Below are positions 11,092-22,199 of a stretch of 64,000 bases of DNA, piece by piece; position 1 is the stretch's first letter, and each line of letters begins with the position of its first letter. Source of the stretch: Leptobrachium leishanense. Lineage: Eukaryota; Chordata; Amphibia; Anura; Megophryidae. The stretch spans positions 39,177,519-39,241,518 of the forward strand of contig CM019072.1 of assembly GCA_009667805.1 (NCBI GenBank). Reading direction: 5' to 3'. Made by a program: the position numbers and the translations under genes. Under the pieces are notes generated by a model that had not been told where the DNA came from, did no database searches, and worked only from the letters and a program-made list of their open reading frames with translations.

Positions 11092-11641
11092 CAGGGCCGG
11101 CCCAAGACCTTGTGCTGCCTGGAGCGGAGGATGAAATGCTACCTCTCCAAAAAAAAAAAAAAAAATGCAGCGTATCAGTGTGCCACAGCAATAAAATTCA
11201 AACACTCATACACACCGTACATTAGAATTTTCTTGCTGTGGAACTCTGATACAGTAATATGATGTGTGTGTATAACTGAGCCCAGCATCCCATACCCAGC
11301 AGTGCGCACACATGGAAATATTTGCCCCCAGGCCAGCTCACGGATATATTTGCCCCCAGGCTTACCTCAGCCGGATCCTGCGGCTGCTTCGTTCAAGCGG
11401 TAGCCTCGTGAGTATCTGCCGCTCGCCTGGGATCCACCTTCCAGCCTGCTGTGATCTTGATGGATCTTAGGCGAGCGGCAGATACTCATGCTCTGCCGCT
11501 CGTTGAACGAGCGCGGCAGCTGCACGATCCGCCGCCGCTTGAAAAAAATAGTGCAGAGCGCTGCAGCAGCACCGGGGGCTGAAATTTGCCGCCCCCAAAT
11601 TTCTGGCGCCGCTGCTCTGCACCATTGTTGGGCCGGCCTTG
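11092..11641. mobile_element. hAT MITE with GC-rich interior, 8-bp TSD
   Basis: A 550-bp element with exact duplication ACTCTGGT at 11084-11091 and 11642-11649. Termini are CAGGGCCGGCCCAAG and its complement TTGGGCCGGCCTTG. The interior includes an inverted pair around 11410-11430 and 11465-11490 (TATCTGCCGCTCGCC and complement). No transposase. The superfamily call rests on the octamer duplication and the terminal pattern. Confidence 0.9.
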
Positions 11642-11649
11642 ACTCTGGT

Positions 11650-12708
11650 GTAATTTGTCAGCAAATTTGATACTAAAATGGTCTGCTTATGGGGATTTGT
11701 GGCGCTCAGACTAGCAATGACATCTGTGCTATGTAGGGCAATTACAGCCACACCCTGTATCTTTACTGTGCAGGGATTTACACTCTAATAAACCCTGAAT
11801 TTTATCCCTGCACAGCAGCGACTGACCAGCACAGCTCTCCGTGTATTCTGCCCAATCCCTGGCTGTAGTAAATTTGAGCTTTTTGTTGCGCATGATGGCT
11901 GATCCATTGTAGCGTGTTTTTAGAGATGTGCACTTAGTTTCAAATTGAAATTTGAAAAAGATGTGCATTTCGGGAGCATTTCCAAAAAATGAAATCGACA
12001 TCTGAATTTCAGATCTGTTGGTTATGAGTTATAATTAATGCAGCATAAGAATCCACTACTGGGAAGTTCCCAGCAGTGTGCGGCTTCATATGCTGCAGCA
12101 CCTCTACACAGGGCTGGACTTCATCCAGACAAGCCCACTTTGATTATGCACATAGTATATAAACCAACCAGATCCCTCCACAAATCGCTGTACAGATAAT
12201 TGAATTGCTACACAGTGATTGGGTAAAGCAATGCTGCAGCACTGAGGTTGAGGTGTGCACCATGTCTTAAGGTGAGGCAGATGTGCAGTGGGTCTCTCTG
12301 ACACTGGCTCCTATGAGACTGTGGCTGACTTGTCTTTCACCCTTCAAGGGCAGTGCGAACCAGCATTCACACTGGCCCATAGAGCCATTGGCACACCGGG
12401 AATCTCCCTGTAGTCCCTATGGCCAGTACATGCCTGACTGCCAGTTACAGAGTTGAGTGATCTTTAATGTGACACCTACAGGAAGGAATAAAGGTAGCCA
12501 AATCCAGTGATTTAGCAATATATCATCAAAGAATGAGATCTTGAATGAGACGGTATTTATCTTTATGATCCATCCTATATCCTGACCGTCACCTGATGAC
12601 AGATCATGGGGAAAGTAAATCTAAGTTCATTTTAAAGTGAAAACACATTTTTGCTTATTTGAAGTGGAATCACTCTGTATATAGCGCAGCATTATTTATT
12701 TTTTTCTG
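11650..12708. other. No recognised feature
   Basis: Single-copy-looking DNA within this window. No supported gene. Confidence 0.4.
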
Positions 12709-12752
12709 GTGTGTGTGTGTGTGTGTGTGTGTATTTACATATATATATATGT
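12709..12752. repeat. GT/AT microsatellite
   Basis: A run of about eleven TG dinucleotides followed shortly by alternating AT. Confidence 0.9.
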
Positions 12753-13103
12753 TGGGCACCTCTAATCCAGAATTCTAAAATTCCAGAAGACTCCAAAACT
12801 ATTCTTCATAGCCTTCCATATTCTAGAAATTTCAAATTGGGGATGCACCAGACGAGTTCTGCAGCATGGAAACCAGGCTCCCGAGTGCCACAGTAGACCA
12901 CTGCACACTCTCGGAGTCTCTAGCCCCAGTATGTGACATACTACTTAAACCGATGATGACTCTGAGCAGCATATCCGTGGAGAAACCCTGCACAGCACTC
13001 CCAGCTTGTGATGGCTGCAGCAGGAAGTGGTTCACAGCTCTCCTGCCATGATCTCCTTCCCCTCAGAAATCGGGTTCCATACCCTATGTAAATGTGACGT
13101 GGG

Positions 13104-13814
13104 TGTCACGGGGGGGAGAGAAGAGAGCCTTCCTACAGCACTGTCCTCCACTTCCGTTGTACGTCTGATTAACTGTCAGACACTTAAGAGTGTCAGTCGC
13201 ACCGTGTAAGTTGAGTTCTGTCCTGTGAGATATCTCTGCTCAGAGCATGCTGTGTCACTTGAGATGTGGGGTGCATAGACCTAGAGCTGTTTTTGGGAGG
13301 GGTGGGTCTGATGTGTTATTCTTTTACAGCCCCCTTATATGTTGATGTCACCCTATACCTACAACTCTAGGTACATGATGTTTGTGCTTTCTGTGCCCTA
13401 TTCCCTAATGTCAGTGTTATATTATTATTCCCTTATGTATTTATTGCAGAGTGTTGTGCGGTATATACTGTGCTGTTTTCCCTATTTGTAATCTGTACAT
13501 ATGTTTCCTTTGTTTCTCCATGCTTCCATCCCCCAGGATCTGTCTTAAACCAGATTCCTCTGCACCGTCCTCACCTTTTATTACACCAGGGATGTGTATG
13601 GGAGGGGGAGGCTACTGGGTGGCTATTCAGTATGGACCGCATGTTTTACCTTTGTATTCTGCACATCAGCCCTGTGTGTTTGTAATTGTAAATTCTGAAT
13701 AAAGTCATTCCCAGTTTTGTTTTCATCCTACAAGGAGCTCCAGTTTTTGACTGGGAGGGTTTGGACCAAAACCAGAACTCCTTCGGATACTGATGGTGAG
13801 AGGAGCTTTCTGCA
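13104..13814 (+). mobile_element. Probable solo LTR, 6-bp TSD
   Basis: A 711-bp segment starting TGTCACGG and ending TTTCTGCA (TG...CA), flanked on both sides by CGTGGG (13098-13103 and 13815-13820). An AATAAA lies near 13698. No internal coding region or second LTR is present. The block near 13335-13395 recurs inverted near 36510-36600. Six-bp duplications are seen with some endogenous retroviruses, but the class is not determined. Confidence 0.65.
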
Positions 13815-14159
13815 CGTGGGAAGGGACCCCACGCTAAATCTACTGTTTATCGATTTTATAAGTCAGCAAAAAAGCTGATCTGTATAACAGTAGTGATTCC
13901 CTAGAAAATTATTATTGCCCATAACAGGTTCACTTTAAAGATAAGTATGCTTTACACAGACAGGAGAAGGAGATTAATAAATTCTCTAACTTTTTTTCTT
14001 GTTGGAAAAGGAATATAAAATTTCTTGGAAACATATATTTTTAAGATATATAACCAACAACAAAATAGCACATATTGATGTTAATCGATGCAAGCGTAAC
14101 AAAAATATTAGAGGAGATAAACATATCTTATTCGTGGTCACTGCTCTGCATTATAACGC

Positions 14160-14600
14160 CTAAAGTATTTTACCAGGAAGGATACATTGAGATTTCTCTC
14201 GTTTTCAAGTATGTCCTGAGTGGCAAGTATATACCGTTAGGTGTCTTGCCCAAGGATAATTACTAGAGAGGTGCTCTTGCCAGGATCGAACCTGTGTCTC
14301 CACAGTCTCTCTCCTCGGTTATAGAGCATTGATGTTACCTCTACTCCACCCAGCCGGCACCTCAATACAGAATGCACCTGTGAACATGTTACATAGTGAC
14401 TATATTTCCTACATATTTATTTTCTGTGTTAATCTGTATATTTGTGTTTTTTTTTATATCTTGCATTTATTACTTTGTATTTCTGTAACAACTGTAAAAT
14501 TTCAATGTTCTTGAACCCAGGACATACTTGAAAACGAGAGAAATCTCAATGTATCCTTCCTGGTAAAATCCTTTATAAATAAATAAATAAATAAATAAAT
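14160..14600. mobile_element. Two LINE 3' ends, head to head
   Basis: The 3'-end block of the LINE at 19577-21066 (maximal shared core CTTGAAAACGAGAGAAATCT) occurs inverted at about 14164-14216 and direct at about 14359-14600. The direct copy runs from the CCTCAATACAGAATGCACC block to a TAAATAAATAAA tail. Both are severely 5'-truncated. Confidence 0.7.
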
Positions 14601-14698
14601 AATACACTCTCATCCTTAAATGGATATTCTAATGAAAAATGGGGGAAAGGGACAGAGGGATAAAATATCAACATCCCTTGACTCCCATCTGGAGTCTG

Positions 14699-14902
14699 AC
14701 ATAGAAAGAAACAGCATGCTCCACAGGTACCAATCCCACAAATTTATTTAGAGCTCTATAGAAAAAAGTGCAACGTTTTGGCTCACATAGCCTTAATCAT
14801 GTCTGACTACGTGAGCCGAAATGTTGCACTTTTTTCTATAGAGCTCTAAATAAATTTATTTATGGGATTGGTACCTGTGGAGCATGCTGTTTCTTTCTAT
14901 GT
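14699..14902. repeat. Long inverted repeat (~95-bp arms)
   Basis: Arms at about 14699-14790 and 14808-14902 are almost perfectly complementary apart from a 4-nt insertion and a few substitutions; the central loop is under 20 bp. Each arm carries a decayed motif of the hammerhead-like type seen at 25058 and 50216. No clear target duplication. Confidence 0.85.
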
Positions 14903-15502
14903 GGTCTATGAGGAGGTAGGCGGACCTCCAGAGCATTGCACCAGGACGTCCCGGTGGCCGAACGTAGGCTCTCCCCATACCACACTGCGCTCTTCAGCAT
15001 ACATTGTCTTGTTATTAGCTTAGAATATCTTTTAAACTCCCCTCCTTCCTAGCTCTAGGCTTTCCCTCGGCATTCTTACGTTTTGACAGTACTGCTTCTT
15101 TCATGACACAGACTGTCAGTTGGCTGAATGCTTGCTTGAGTATACAGCCAATCAGATGCCTCCTTAATGATTCTGGGTTGACAGACAATGGCTGGAAAGT
15201 GATGCACAGAGCTGCACATTGCGGTCACAGCGTGATTGACGGCCTTCTTGAAAAAGCTGTCACAACCCACGGGTATACCCAAGAAGGGGTGGGGTGGGGC
15301 ATTCAGCTCATCATGATCTTTTAAATTCCATTAAATGGTCACAGTGGTTAGAGCATCCTTTTAAAAACTATTATCTCATCAATATAGAATAATGAGCCTC
15401 ATTATAAAATGTACCTCGTCAATAACAAGTCTCAAAATATTAAGTGAAGCATTAGCATCTTAAGCTTGTCCTACCACCCCACATGTGTTGATATAAATGT
15501 AT

Positions 15503-15901
15503 AGGGTTTGGGTCGAAATCCCTACAACCAGGTACCCTAATGCCAAAATCCCGACGCCAGCTTCCCTACACGGCCAACTTCCCTACACAGACAACTTCCC
15601 TACACAGACAACTCCCTGATGGGCAACTTCCCTACACAGACAACTCCCTGACGGCCAACTTCTAGACATCCAAAATCCCAGTGGCTAACACTAACCCTAA
15701 TCCCTAACCCCCTAAACCTAGCCCTAACCCCCTTAAACCTAGGGTTAGGGTGTTAGTATTAGGGTTAGCCGCTGGGATTATGGATGTCTGGAAGTTGGCT
15801 GTGTAGGGAAGTTAGGATGTCCGGCACTTGTTCTGTCTGGAAGTTGGCCATCGGGATGTTGGCATTAGGGAACCTGGCTGTAGGGATTTGGTTCGGCACC
15901 C
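15503..15901. mobile_element. Fold-back element with telomere-like centre
   Basis: A 399-bp palindromic element. Outer arms pair the CCCTACAACCAGG region with CCTGGCTGTAGGG. Flanking octamers AAATGTAT (15495-15502) and AAATGTAC (15902-15909) match at 7 of 8, suggesting a hAT-type insertion. The centre (15685-15769) contains degenerate CCCTAA units facing TTAGGG units. Short repeats of CTTCCCTACACAGACAA occur in the left arm. Confidence 0.75.
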
Positions 15902-15909
15902 AAATGTAC

Positions 15910-17190
15910 AGTATCATAGTGATTCCCTAAAGCCTGGCCTCATATTTATATATGGGCTGGACTTTAGGGAATGAATATGATAATCATAATAATTAAAATA
16001 TATATTATGACCAAATAAGGAAACATTTGACTAAACACTAAAATAAAAGTGTTGCAGAGTGTGTCTCGTTACCTCTGCAAAAATTGTGGGAGAACTAAAT
16101 CCCCAGGTGTTCCCTCTTGGCTTGACCCCTGATAATACTGGATAGATGATCCAAATCAAACAGCAGTGGGTAAAACTACAATGACACAGTATGGCAGCCC
16201 ACCTATAGGAACATTTCTTAAACATTTGGCGCTGTGCATATGAACCCAGTCCAAATCCTATGGACAGACCCAATTAAAATTTACAGATAAACAGCAAAGC
16301 TGCTCCAATTCTAGCATTCTAAAAGAATAGTGGGGGAGGGGAAAATCAATTTACTCACCATTTTTATCTGCTCTGCGGAAGATCTAAAAAGAAGTGGAAA
16401 AAATAGAAAAGCTGTTATTGTTACATTTGGCCAAAAAAAAATGTTAATAAAGATTTTATTTAGACATAAATTTTTGGAAAGGGAAGCCTTATAGAGCTTC
16501 TATTTAAACAGTTTTAGCCTTAAAATTAGTGTCTGGCTCACAACTCACCCCTTAATAAATAACCCCCTACAGAAACAGGACGCGGCCAAGCCGGCATATT
16601 AAAAATATGTATCTGGACGAGCAAATAAAAACTGCCTGCGGAAGACAAATGACGGCACAACTGACCAAATATTTATTTTCCTAGACGAATTTTTGCATCT
16701 CTGCGTTTTAATTAAAGACTGTAGCGGCAGTGGTCTTTAACTCTGTGAGTGCCAGAAGCCTGTGCATTTTGCATAAACTCCAGTATCTCTGGATCAGCTT
16801 GAAAGAAAAAAAAAAAACTGTCACCTATTAAAATATGTGTTGAAAACTAAAGCTATTTTAAGTAGCTGTCTGATCAAATCAAGGCACCCAGAGTAATTAT
16901 ATCCACGGGGAATTGAGCTTTCAAACACACATATTACAATGCGTGCAATATACACACACGCACACATATGTACAAGAGTGGGTGTATTTTTTTTAAAAAT
17001 ATATATATTCTAAAAGTGAAAATTAAGTTTAAAAAAATTATGTTTCTCAGCATGATCTTGCACACAGAAAAAGCTATATCTACAAGTCACAGGGATTCGT
17101 CACAATGATACAGAAGGTACTTGATAAATGGAAGAATATATATTAGATTGTTCTAAATGTATAAATATTATTTTGTTTGTTTAGTTGTTT
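15910..17190. other. No recognised feature
   Basis: AT-rich DNA with a short CA tract near 16950-16970. No supported gene. Confidence 0.4.
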
Positions 17191-17226
17191 ACCTTGATGA
17201 AGGATCAGATGGAGTCGAAATGTCGG
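17191..17226 (+). other. Hammerhead-like motif, decayed (a)
   Basis: TTGATGA at 17194-17200, one extra A, a weak 5-bp stem, then GAAATGTC at 17217-17224. Compared with the hammerhead core, C3 is changed and stem III is shortened; stem I has about 2 bp. Likely a relic of the motif at 25058 and 50216. Confidence 0.35.
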
Positions 17227-17312
17227 ATTAACATGTGAACACTTTAATAAAGATTTTTTATTTTTTCATATACGAGTCCTGGAGTGAATCCTGCATTGTG
17301 AATCTATATATA

Positions 17313-18544
17313 CAGTCAGGTCCAGAAATATTGGGACATCGACACAATTCTAGCATCTTTGGCTCTATACACCACCACAATGGAGTTGGAATGAAACAAA
17401 CACAATGTGCTTTAACCCCAGACTGTCAGATTTAATTTGAGGGTATGTACATCCAACTCAGGTGAACGGTGTAGGACTTACAGCAGTTTGCAGATGTGCC
17501 TCCCACTTGTTAAGGGATCAAAAGTAATGGGACAATTGGCTTCTCAGCTGTTCCATGGCCAGGTGTGTGATATTCCCTTATTACCCCAATTACAATGTGC
17601 AGATAAAAAGCCCAGAGTTCATTTCATGTGTGCTATTTGCATTTGCAATCTGTTGCTGTCAACTCTCAAGATGAGATCCAAAGAGCTGTCACTATCAGTG
17701 AAGCAAGCCATCATTAGGCTGAAGAAACAAAACAAACCCATCAGAGAGATAGCAAGAACATGCTCACATACTGCCCCAGCTCACATTATTGCCCCCAGCT
17801 CACATACGTCCCCAGCTCACATTATTGCCCCAGCTCACATTATTGCCCCAGCTCTCATTGTCCCCAGCTCTTTGTCCCCAGCTCACATACTGCCCCAGCT
17901 CACATTATTGCCCCAGCTCACATTGTCCCCAGCTTTCATTGTCCCCAGCTCACATTGTCCCCAGCTCACATTATTGCCCCAGCTCTCATTGTCCCCAGCT
18001 CTCTTTGTCCCCAGCTCACATACTGCCCCAGCTCACATTATTGCCCCCAGCTCACATTGTCCCCAGCTTTCATTGTCCCCAGCTCACATTATTGCCGCCA
18101 GCTCACATACTGCCCCCAGCTCACATTATTGTCCCCAGCTCACTCATATATTGGCTCCCCAACTCACCCTCCCGCGCTGCCCGGCTCCTCCGTGTCTTCT
18201 TCCTTCCAGCAGCCGCCGGCAAAGGTTGTAGCCCGGCCGCTCATTGGGAACCATGCACAGCTGCAGTCTTGTGAGATCCTGGAGTTCATGAGATCTTGTG
18301 AACTCCGCTATCTCACGAGATAGCGGCTGTGCAGTGCAACCCTGAATGGTATATGTGTGTCCAGTGGCGACCCTGAATGGTATATGTGTGTCCAGTGGCG
18401 ACCCTGAATGGTATATGTGTGTCCAGTGAATGGTATATGTGTGTCCAGTGAATGGTATATGTTCATTCCAACTCCATTGTGGTGGTGTATAGAGCCAAAG
18501 ATGTTAGAATTGTGTCGATGTCCCAATATTTCTGGACCTGACTG
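17313..18544 (+). mobile_element. Tc1 derivative filled with foreign tandem repeats
   Basis: Inverted termini CAGTCAGGTCCAGAAATATT (left) and its complement (right), flanked by TA at 17311-17312 and 18545-18546, match the Tc1 copy at 44532-46175. From the left terminus through about 17759 it follows that element, including the start of the transposase (from the ATG at 17672, encoding MRSKELSLSVKQAI). Coding sequence is then replaced by about 390 bp of CCCCAGCTCACAT-type repeats, a GC-rich segment at 18150-18320, and about five repeats of TGGTATATGTGTGTCCAG before the right terminus. All later transposase sequence, including every catalytic residue, is missing. It can only be non-autonomous. 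Confidence 0.85.
17760..18150 (+). repeat. CCCCAGCTCACAT-type tandem array
   Basis: More than twenty short units built on CCCCAGCTCACAT, with ATTATTG, ACTG or TTGT linkers. All three forward frames are open, giving low-complexity translations (PQLTL, PSSHYC, PAHIIA repeats). In one frame the array fuses to the start of the Tc1 transposase. I do not regard these translations as evidence for a protein. Confidence 0.85.
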
Positions 18545-18684
18545 TATATGTGGTTTTTGTCTTGTGATATTTGACTTTTTTACCCAATAAAGATTTTTTC
18601 CAGCATCCTTTGAGGTAACTTTGTTACCAAATTGTCCTTTCTCTATTCTCTTTAGGGTTTAATCCCAATTACAGGGTGTCTCGG

Positions 18685-18990
18685 TCGCTTAGAAACATAG
18701 AAACATAGAAAAATGTCGGCAGATAAGAACCTTTCGGCCCATCTAGTCTGCCCAATTACATGGATACTTTACCTGGATTTATCTTTTGTTTAGGATAGCC
18801 TTATGCCTATCCCATGCCTGCTTAAATTCAATTACTGTTTTGGCCTCTACCACTTCAACTGGAAGGCTGTTCCATGTATCCACCACCCTCTCAGTAAAAT
18901 AATTTCTTCCTGTTGTTACTTTTAAACCTTTGCCCCTCTAATCTAAGACTATGTCCTCTTGTTTTGCTACTTTGTTTCCGTTTATATATA
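18685..18990. repeat. Amphibian-type interspersed repeat
   Basis: Starts near AGAAACATAGAAACATAG, then 'ggcagataagaacc' and 'cggcccatctagtctgccc'. From memory, sequences of this type recur widely in amphibian genomes; I cannot name the family. No coding capacity. Confidence 0.5.
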
Positions 18991-19576
18991 AGTATATTCA
19001 TCCTTTTACTTCTTTTGAGCTATAGAAGAAGGCTGTAATGTAGGGGATCTCTTACCACCAACGATAAATATTGAACATCATGAGGGGTTATTTGGCTGTT
19101 TTAATGTACTTCCATAACATTGGGATATTACAGACTTACAATAAATTATTACATATACATATTTTACTAACCTTTAAAGAACTTTTAACTACAGACTGTA
19201 ATCTGTATTAGCTGGAAAAGGTGTTGTCTAGGCTCATGGTTCCCATCCCTGTCCTCAGGTCCCCCTAGCAGGCCAGGTTTGCCAGATATCTGAAGCACAG
19301 CACAGGGTGATATGAGTTGCTGCTCAGTGATTGCAGGATTCGGTCTGCATTTTCACAAGGTAAATCTTAACAGGATATTCACTAACCTCTGAAATTGCCA
19401 AATGCCAATGAATTGCACAGAACGGTGAAATTTTGCGGCAATTCCTCTATTCAGAAAACTCTTAATTCGCCAAATATAAGAAAAAGGACAGCGATATACG
19501 GTGCAATTCGACTGCACAGAAATTGACCCATTGGAACCGATCGATTCATCTAGTCGCAAACGCCGAATTGCAATGG

Positions 19577-21066
19577 CCTCAACTGTACACATGTACACAA
19601 ACGACACTGTAATCTATACCATCAAACCAAATCTCCCGCAGCTGGACACAGTGCTGCAAGAACAATTCACAGAGGGAGAAACGTGGATCGCAGCTAACAA
19701 ACTTTTTCTAAATACTGACAAAACTGTAACAATGTTCTTTGGAACAAAACCTAAACTACACAAATTGCAAACACACCATCTATGTGTCCGGACAAAATCA
19801 AATGACACGCTGACCACAGTCACTTCTCTCAAATATCTAGGTATGTGGTTGGACCCAAATCTATCCTTTGGCCCCCACATTGAAAAACTCTCATCTAAAC
19901 TTTACCCCAAACTAGGTGCCCTGTACAGAAACAAATCCTGCCTGAGCCCCGCGGTAAGAAAGCAGATTGTACAACAAATGCTTATGCCAGCTATTGATTA
20001 CGGAGATGTAGTGTATGCAGCAGCCCCGCAAACACACCTTCAGAAACTTACTACATTGTATAACTCATTCTGCCGCTTTGTGCTACAATGTAACTACATG
20101 ACCCACCATCGTGACATGTTAAGAGCTAAACTGGCCGTCAATCTAGACGCACCCTTCACCTTTCCAACATGGTGTTTAAGAGCTTTTCTGGGAAGCTACC
20201 ACCCTATCTGAATATGCTGCATCCCCCAGCAGCTCCCTCATCCTATAACCTCCGATCCAGGACCTGCACCTTACTGCAATACCACAATACAAAAAGAAAG
20301 TGTCTCGATCCTCATTTTCCTACAGAGCACCACAATTATGGAATAACCTCCCAGACGCCATCAAATCTTCCCCCAGTTTAGGCTGGGGTCAGACGAGCGT
20401 AGTGTTCACGTCCGTGATTGCGCCTAAAAGTACGTCCGTAATAGCATGACAGAAAGCCCATTGGAGCCTGACATATGAAGTACGTCCGCACTGAACTGCG
20501 GACGCACAACGGCCGCGGCCCACGGACGCAAGGCAGGCAAGAACGTACATCCCCTAGAACGGCCGCACAAAGTGCGCTGCGTCCGCAACGTCTGCATAGC
20601 TTTGTGTGTGAGTGATGGAACGTGGTCAGACGGAATGCATTTATACATCCAGCATTTTTTTCACGGACAAAATGGTTTTGCTTTTTAATTTATTTTCCCT
20701 CCAACATCCATCAAAATATACGTCAGTGAATAAACGGACTGTGTGGCCACTACTTCTGTGTGCACGGACGTACATTCCGTAGAAATCACGCTCGTCTGAC
20801 CCTAGCCTTAAAGTCCCTTAATAGATCTCTATTAACATACCTCAATACGGAATGCACCTGTAAACATGTAACATGATGACTTTATTTCCTACATATTTAT
20901 TTTTCTGTTAATCTGTATATTTGGTTTGTGTTAATATCTTGCATTTTACTACTTTTTACTACTTTGTGTGTAACAACTCGATGTTATTGAACCCAGGACA
21001 TACTTGAAAACGAGAGAAATCTCAATGTATCCTTCCTGGTAAAATCCTTTATAAATAAATAAATTA
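19577..21066 (+). pseudogene. 5'-truncated LINE (L2/CR1-type) reverse transcriptase C-terminal part
   Basis: The open frame 19501-20211 encodes the end of a non-LTR reverse transcriptase: a YTNDTVIY box where YADD is expected, then TWIAANKLFLNTDKT, the FFGTKPK block, and LKYLGMWLDPNLSF. A second frame (20169-20381) continues the C-terminus, so at least one frameshift is present. A MITE at 20381-20807 splits the coding part from the 3' end, which runs from CCTCAATACGGAATGCACC to a TAAATAAATAAA-type tail near 21060. The element lacks its N-terminal half, and the YADD box is altered. Similar 3' ends lie at 14160-14600 and 49335-49398. Confidence 0.75.
20381..20807. mobile_element. CpG-rich MITE (GGCTGGGGTCAGACG family), copy 1
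   Basis: A 427-bp element with inverted termini GGCTGGGGTCAGACGAGCG and its complement. TTA flanks both sides, which would suit a PIF/Harbinger-type 3-bp duplication. The interior is unusually rich in ACGTCCG-type motifs. It splits the LINE at 19577-21066. Two more copies are at 26589 and 46519. Confidence 0.8.
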
Positions 21067-21765
21067 ATAAAATTTTGGCGAAATTACCTTATTTTCAGTG
21101 TTTCCATTTGACAGGTTTAAACTGGTGAATCCAACAGGTTTCAATGTAACAAATTGAATAGCTTTTTTAAAAAATAAAATAATTAAACACCATTTATTAT
21201 TTTTGCAAAAACTCTTTATTTTTAAAAAGACCTTTTTGTATTTTTTACTTTTTAAAAGACTTTTTTCGATTTTGCCACAGACCTTTTTATTATTTTTCAA
21301 AGGACCTTTTTATTATTTGGAGACGCTGTTAATACATTTCTGTTGACTTAAGCTCCTATGAGAATGGGGAAACTTCCTTTTTTTCAGTTCTGTGGAATTC
21401 ACTGATGCCAAATCGGTGCAATTAGGCTTTTTTTCCCCCCATCATCCGAAAACTGTTTGGGCGATTCCAATTTCGACAAAATACGGCGACCATATGTTAA
21501 ATAGGGAATTCACTGAATTTTCGGCAAAAAGGAGTCACCGAAGTGAGGCGAAATGGGCCGAAATGCGAAGCACTGAAATTGCGTTTACTTTTGGTGCTTT
21601 GTGAATAGACGGTGACCCCTTAAAAACTGGCCTCTTAGGGGTACTTGTGGACCAGGGTTGGGAACCACTGGACGAAGCAATAAAAGGAGTCTGACCTTTG
21701 AACCCCCTTTATATTCTATATATATATTTCTGTGCAACTACAATTATACTTTCATTCCTAAAGTA

Positions 21766-21788
21766 TGACGAAGCATCGAAATGCGTCG
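21766..21788 (+). other. Hammerhead-like motif, decayed (c)
   Basis: TGACGAA, a nearly absent stem II, then GAAATGCGTC. It keeps the GAAA box, a palindrome-like stem III and a GUC triplet. Not expected to be active. Confidence 0.3.
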
Positions 21789-22011
21789 TTCTAAAACATA
21801 GGAGGTGCTAAAGTTGCGAACACCTGCACTGCAGCGCCCAGGAATCAGGACTAAACAATGCTTAAGAATGATGGGAATTGTGGTTCCACAGAAACTAACA
21901 CATAGAACCATGCGAACACTGAATATCTCACACACTGGGGGTGAGGAGCTATTGCAGGACTCATCCTAGTAACACACCATAAAGAGTATATTCTGTGCTG
22001 ATGCTGCAGAG

Positions 22012-22146
22012 CAGGCGTCGCAACTTTGGCCCTTCAGATGTTTCAGAACTACATTTCCCACAAGGCTTGGGTAATCTAATGATTGGCTGACCATCATGGG
22101 AGATGTAGTCCCAAAACATCTGTAGGGCTGAGTTTGCTGACCCCTG
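22012..22146. mobile_element. Short hAT MITE
   Basis: A 135-bp palindromic element: CAGGCGTCGCAACTTTGG at the left and TTTGCTGACCCCTG at the right. Inside are ATGTTTCAGAACTACATTTC and its near complement. Flanking octamers CTGCAGAG and CTGTAGGA match at 5 to 6 of 8. Confidence 0.65.
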
Positions 22147-22199
22147 CTGTAGGAGGTTCATCCTTAAAGGGCCAGCACCGGCGATGCTCCACTTGTTCA

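Larger units (their letters stand above)
19372..21611. mobile_element. MITE with TATTCACTAA-type termini, second nest level
   Basis: Left terminus GGATATTCACTAACCTC and right terminus TGCTTTGTGAATAGAC are roughly inverted. CTTAA sits on both sides, which may be a TTAA-type duplication. The interior has many short elements such as GCAATTCG and CGAAATTGC. It is interrupted by a LINE. Confidence 0.5.
19233..21670. mobile_element. Split hAT MITE (outer shell of a nest)
   Basis: The left half (about 19233-19371) and the right half (about 21612-21670) match 3951-4130 and 5627-5810: 'catggttcccatccctgtc' on the left and 'ggaccagggttgggaacca' on the right. Everything between is later insertion. Flanking octamers are only about 5 of 8 alike. 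Confidence 0.7.

Noticed and set aside
17437..18323. Three long forward frames (up to 264 codons) as a novel repeat protein
   Set aside because: All three frames are open because the short tandem unit has no stops. The translations are low-complexity and differ by frame only.
18685..18990. A tRNA-derived SINE
   Set aside because: I could not find A and B boxes of an RNA polymerase III promoter, so I left it as an unnamed interspersed repeat.
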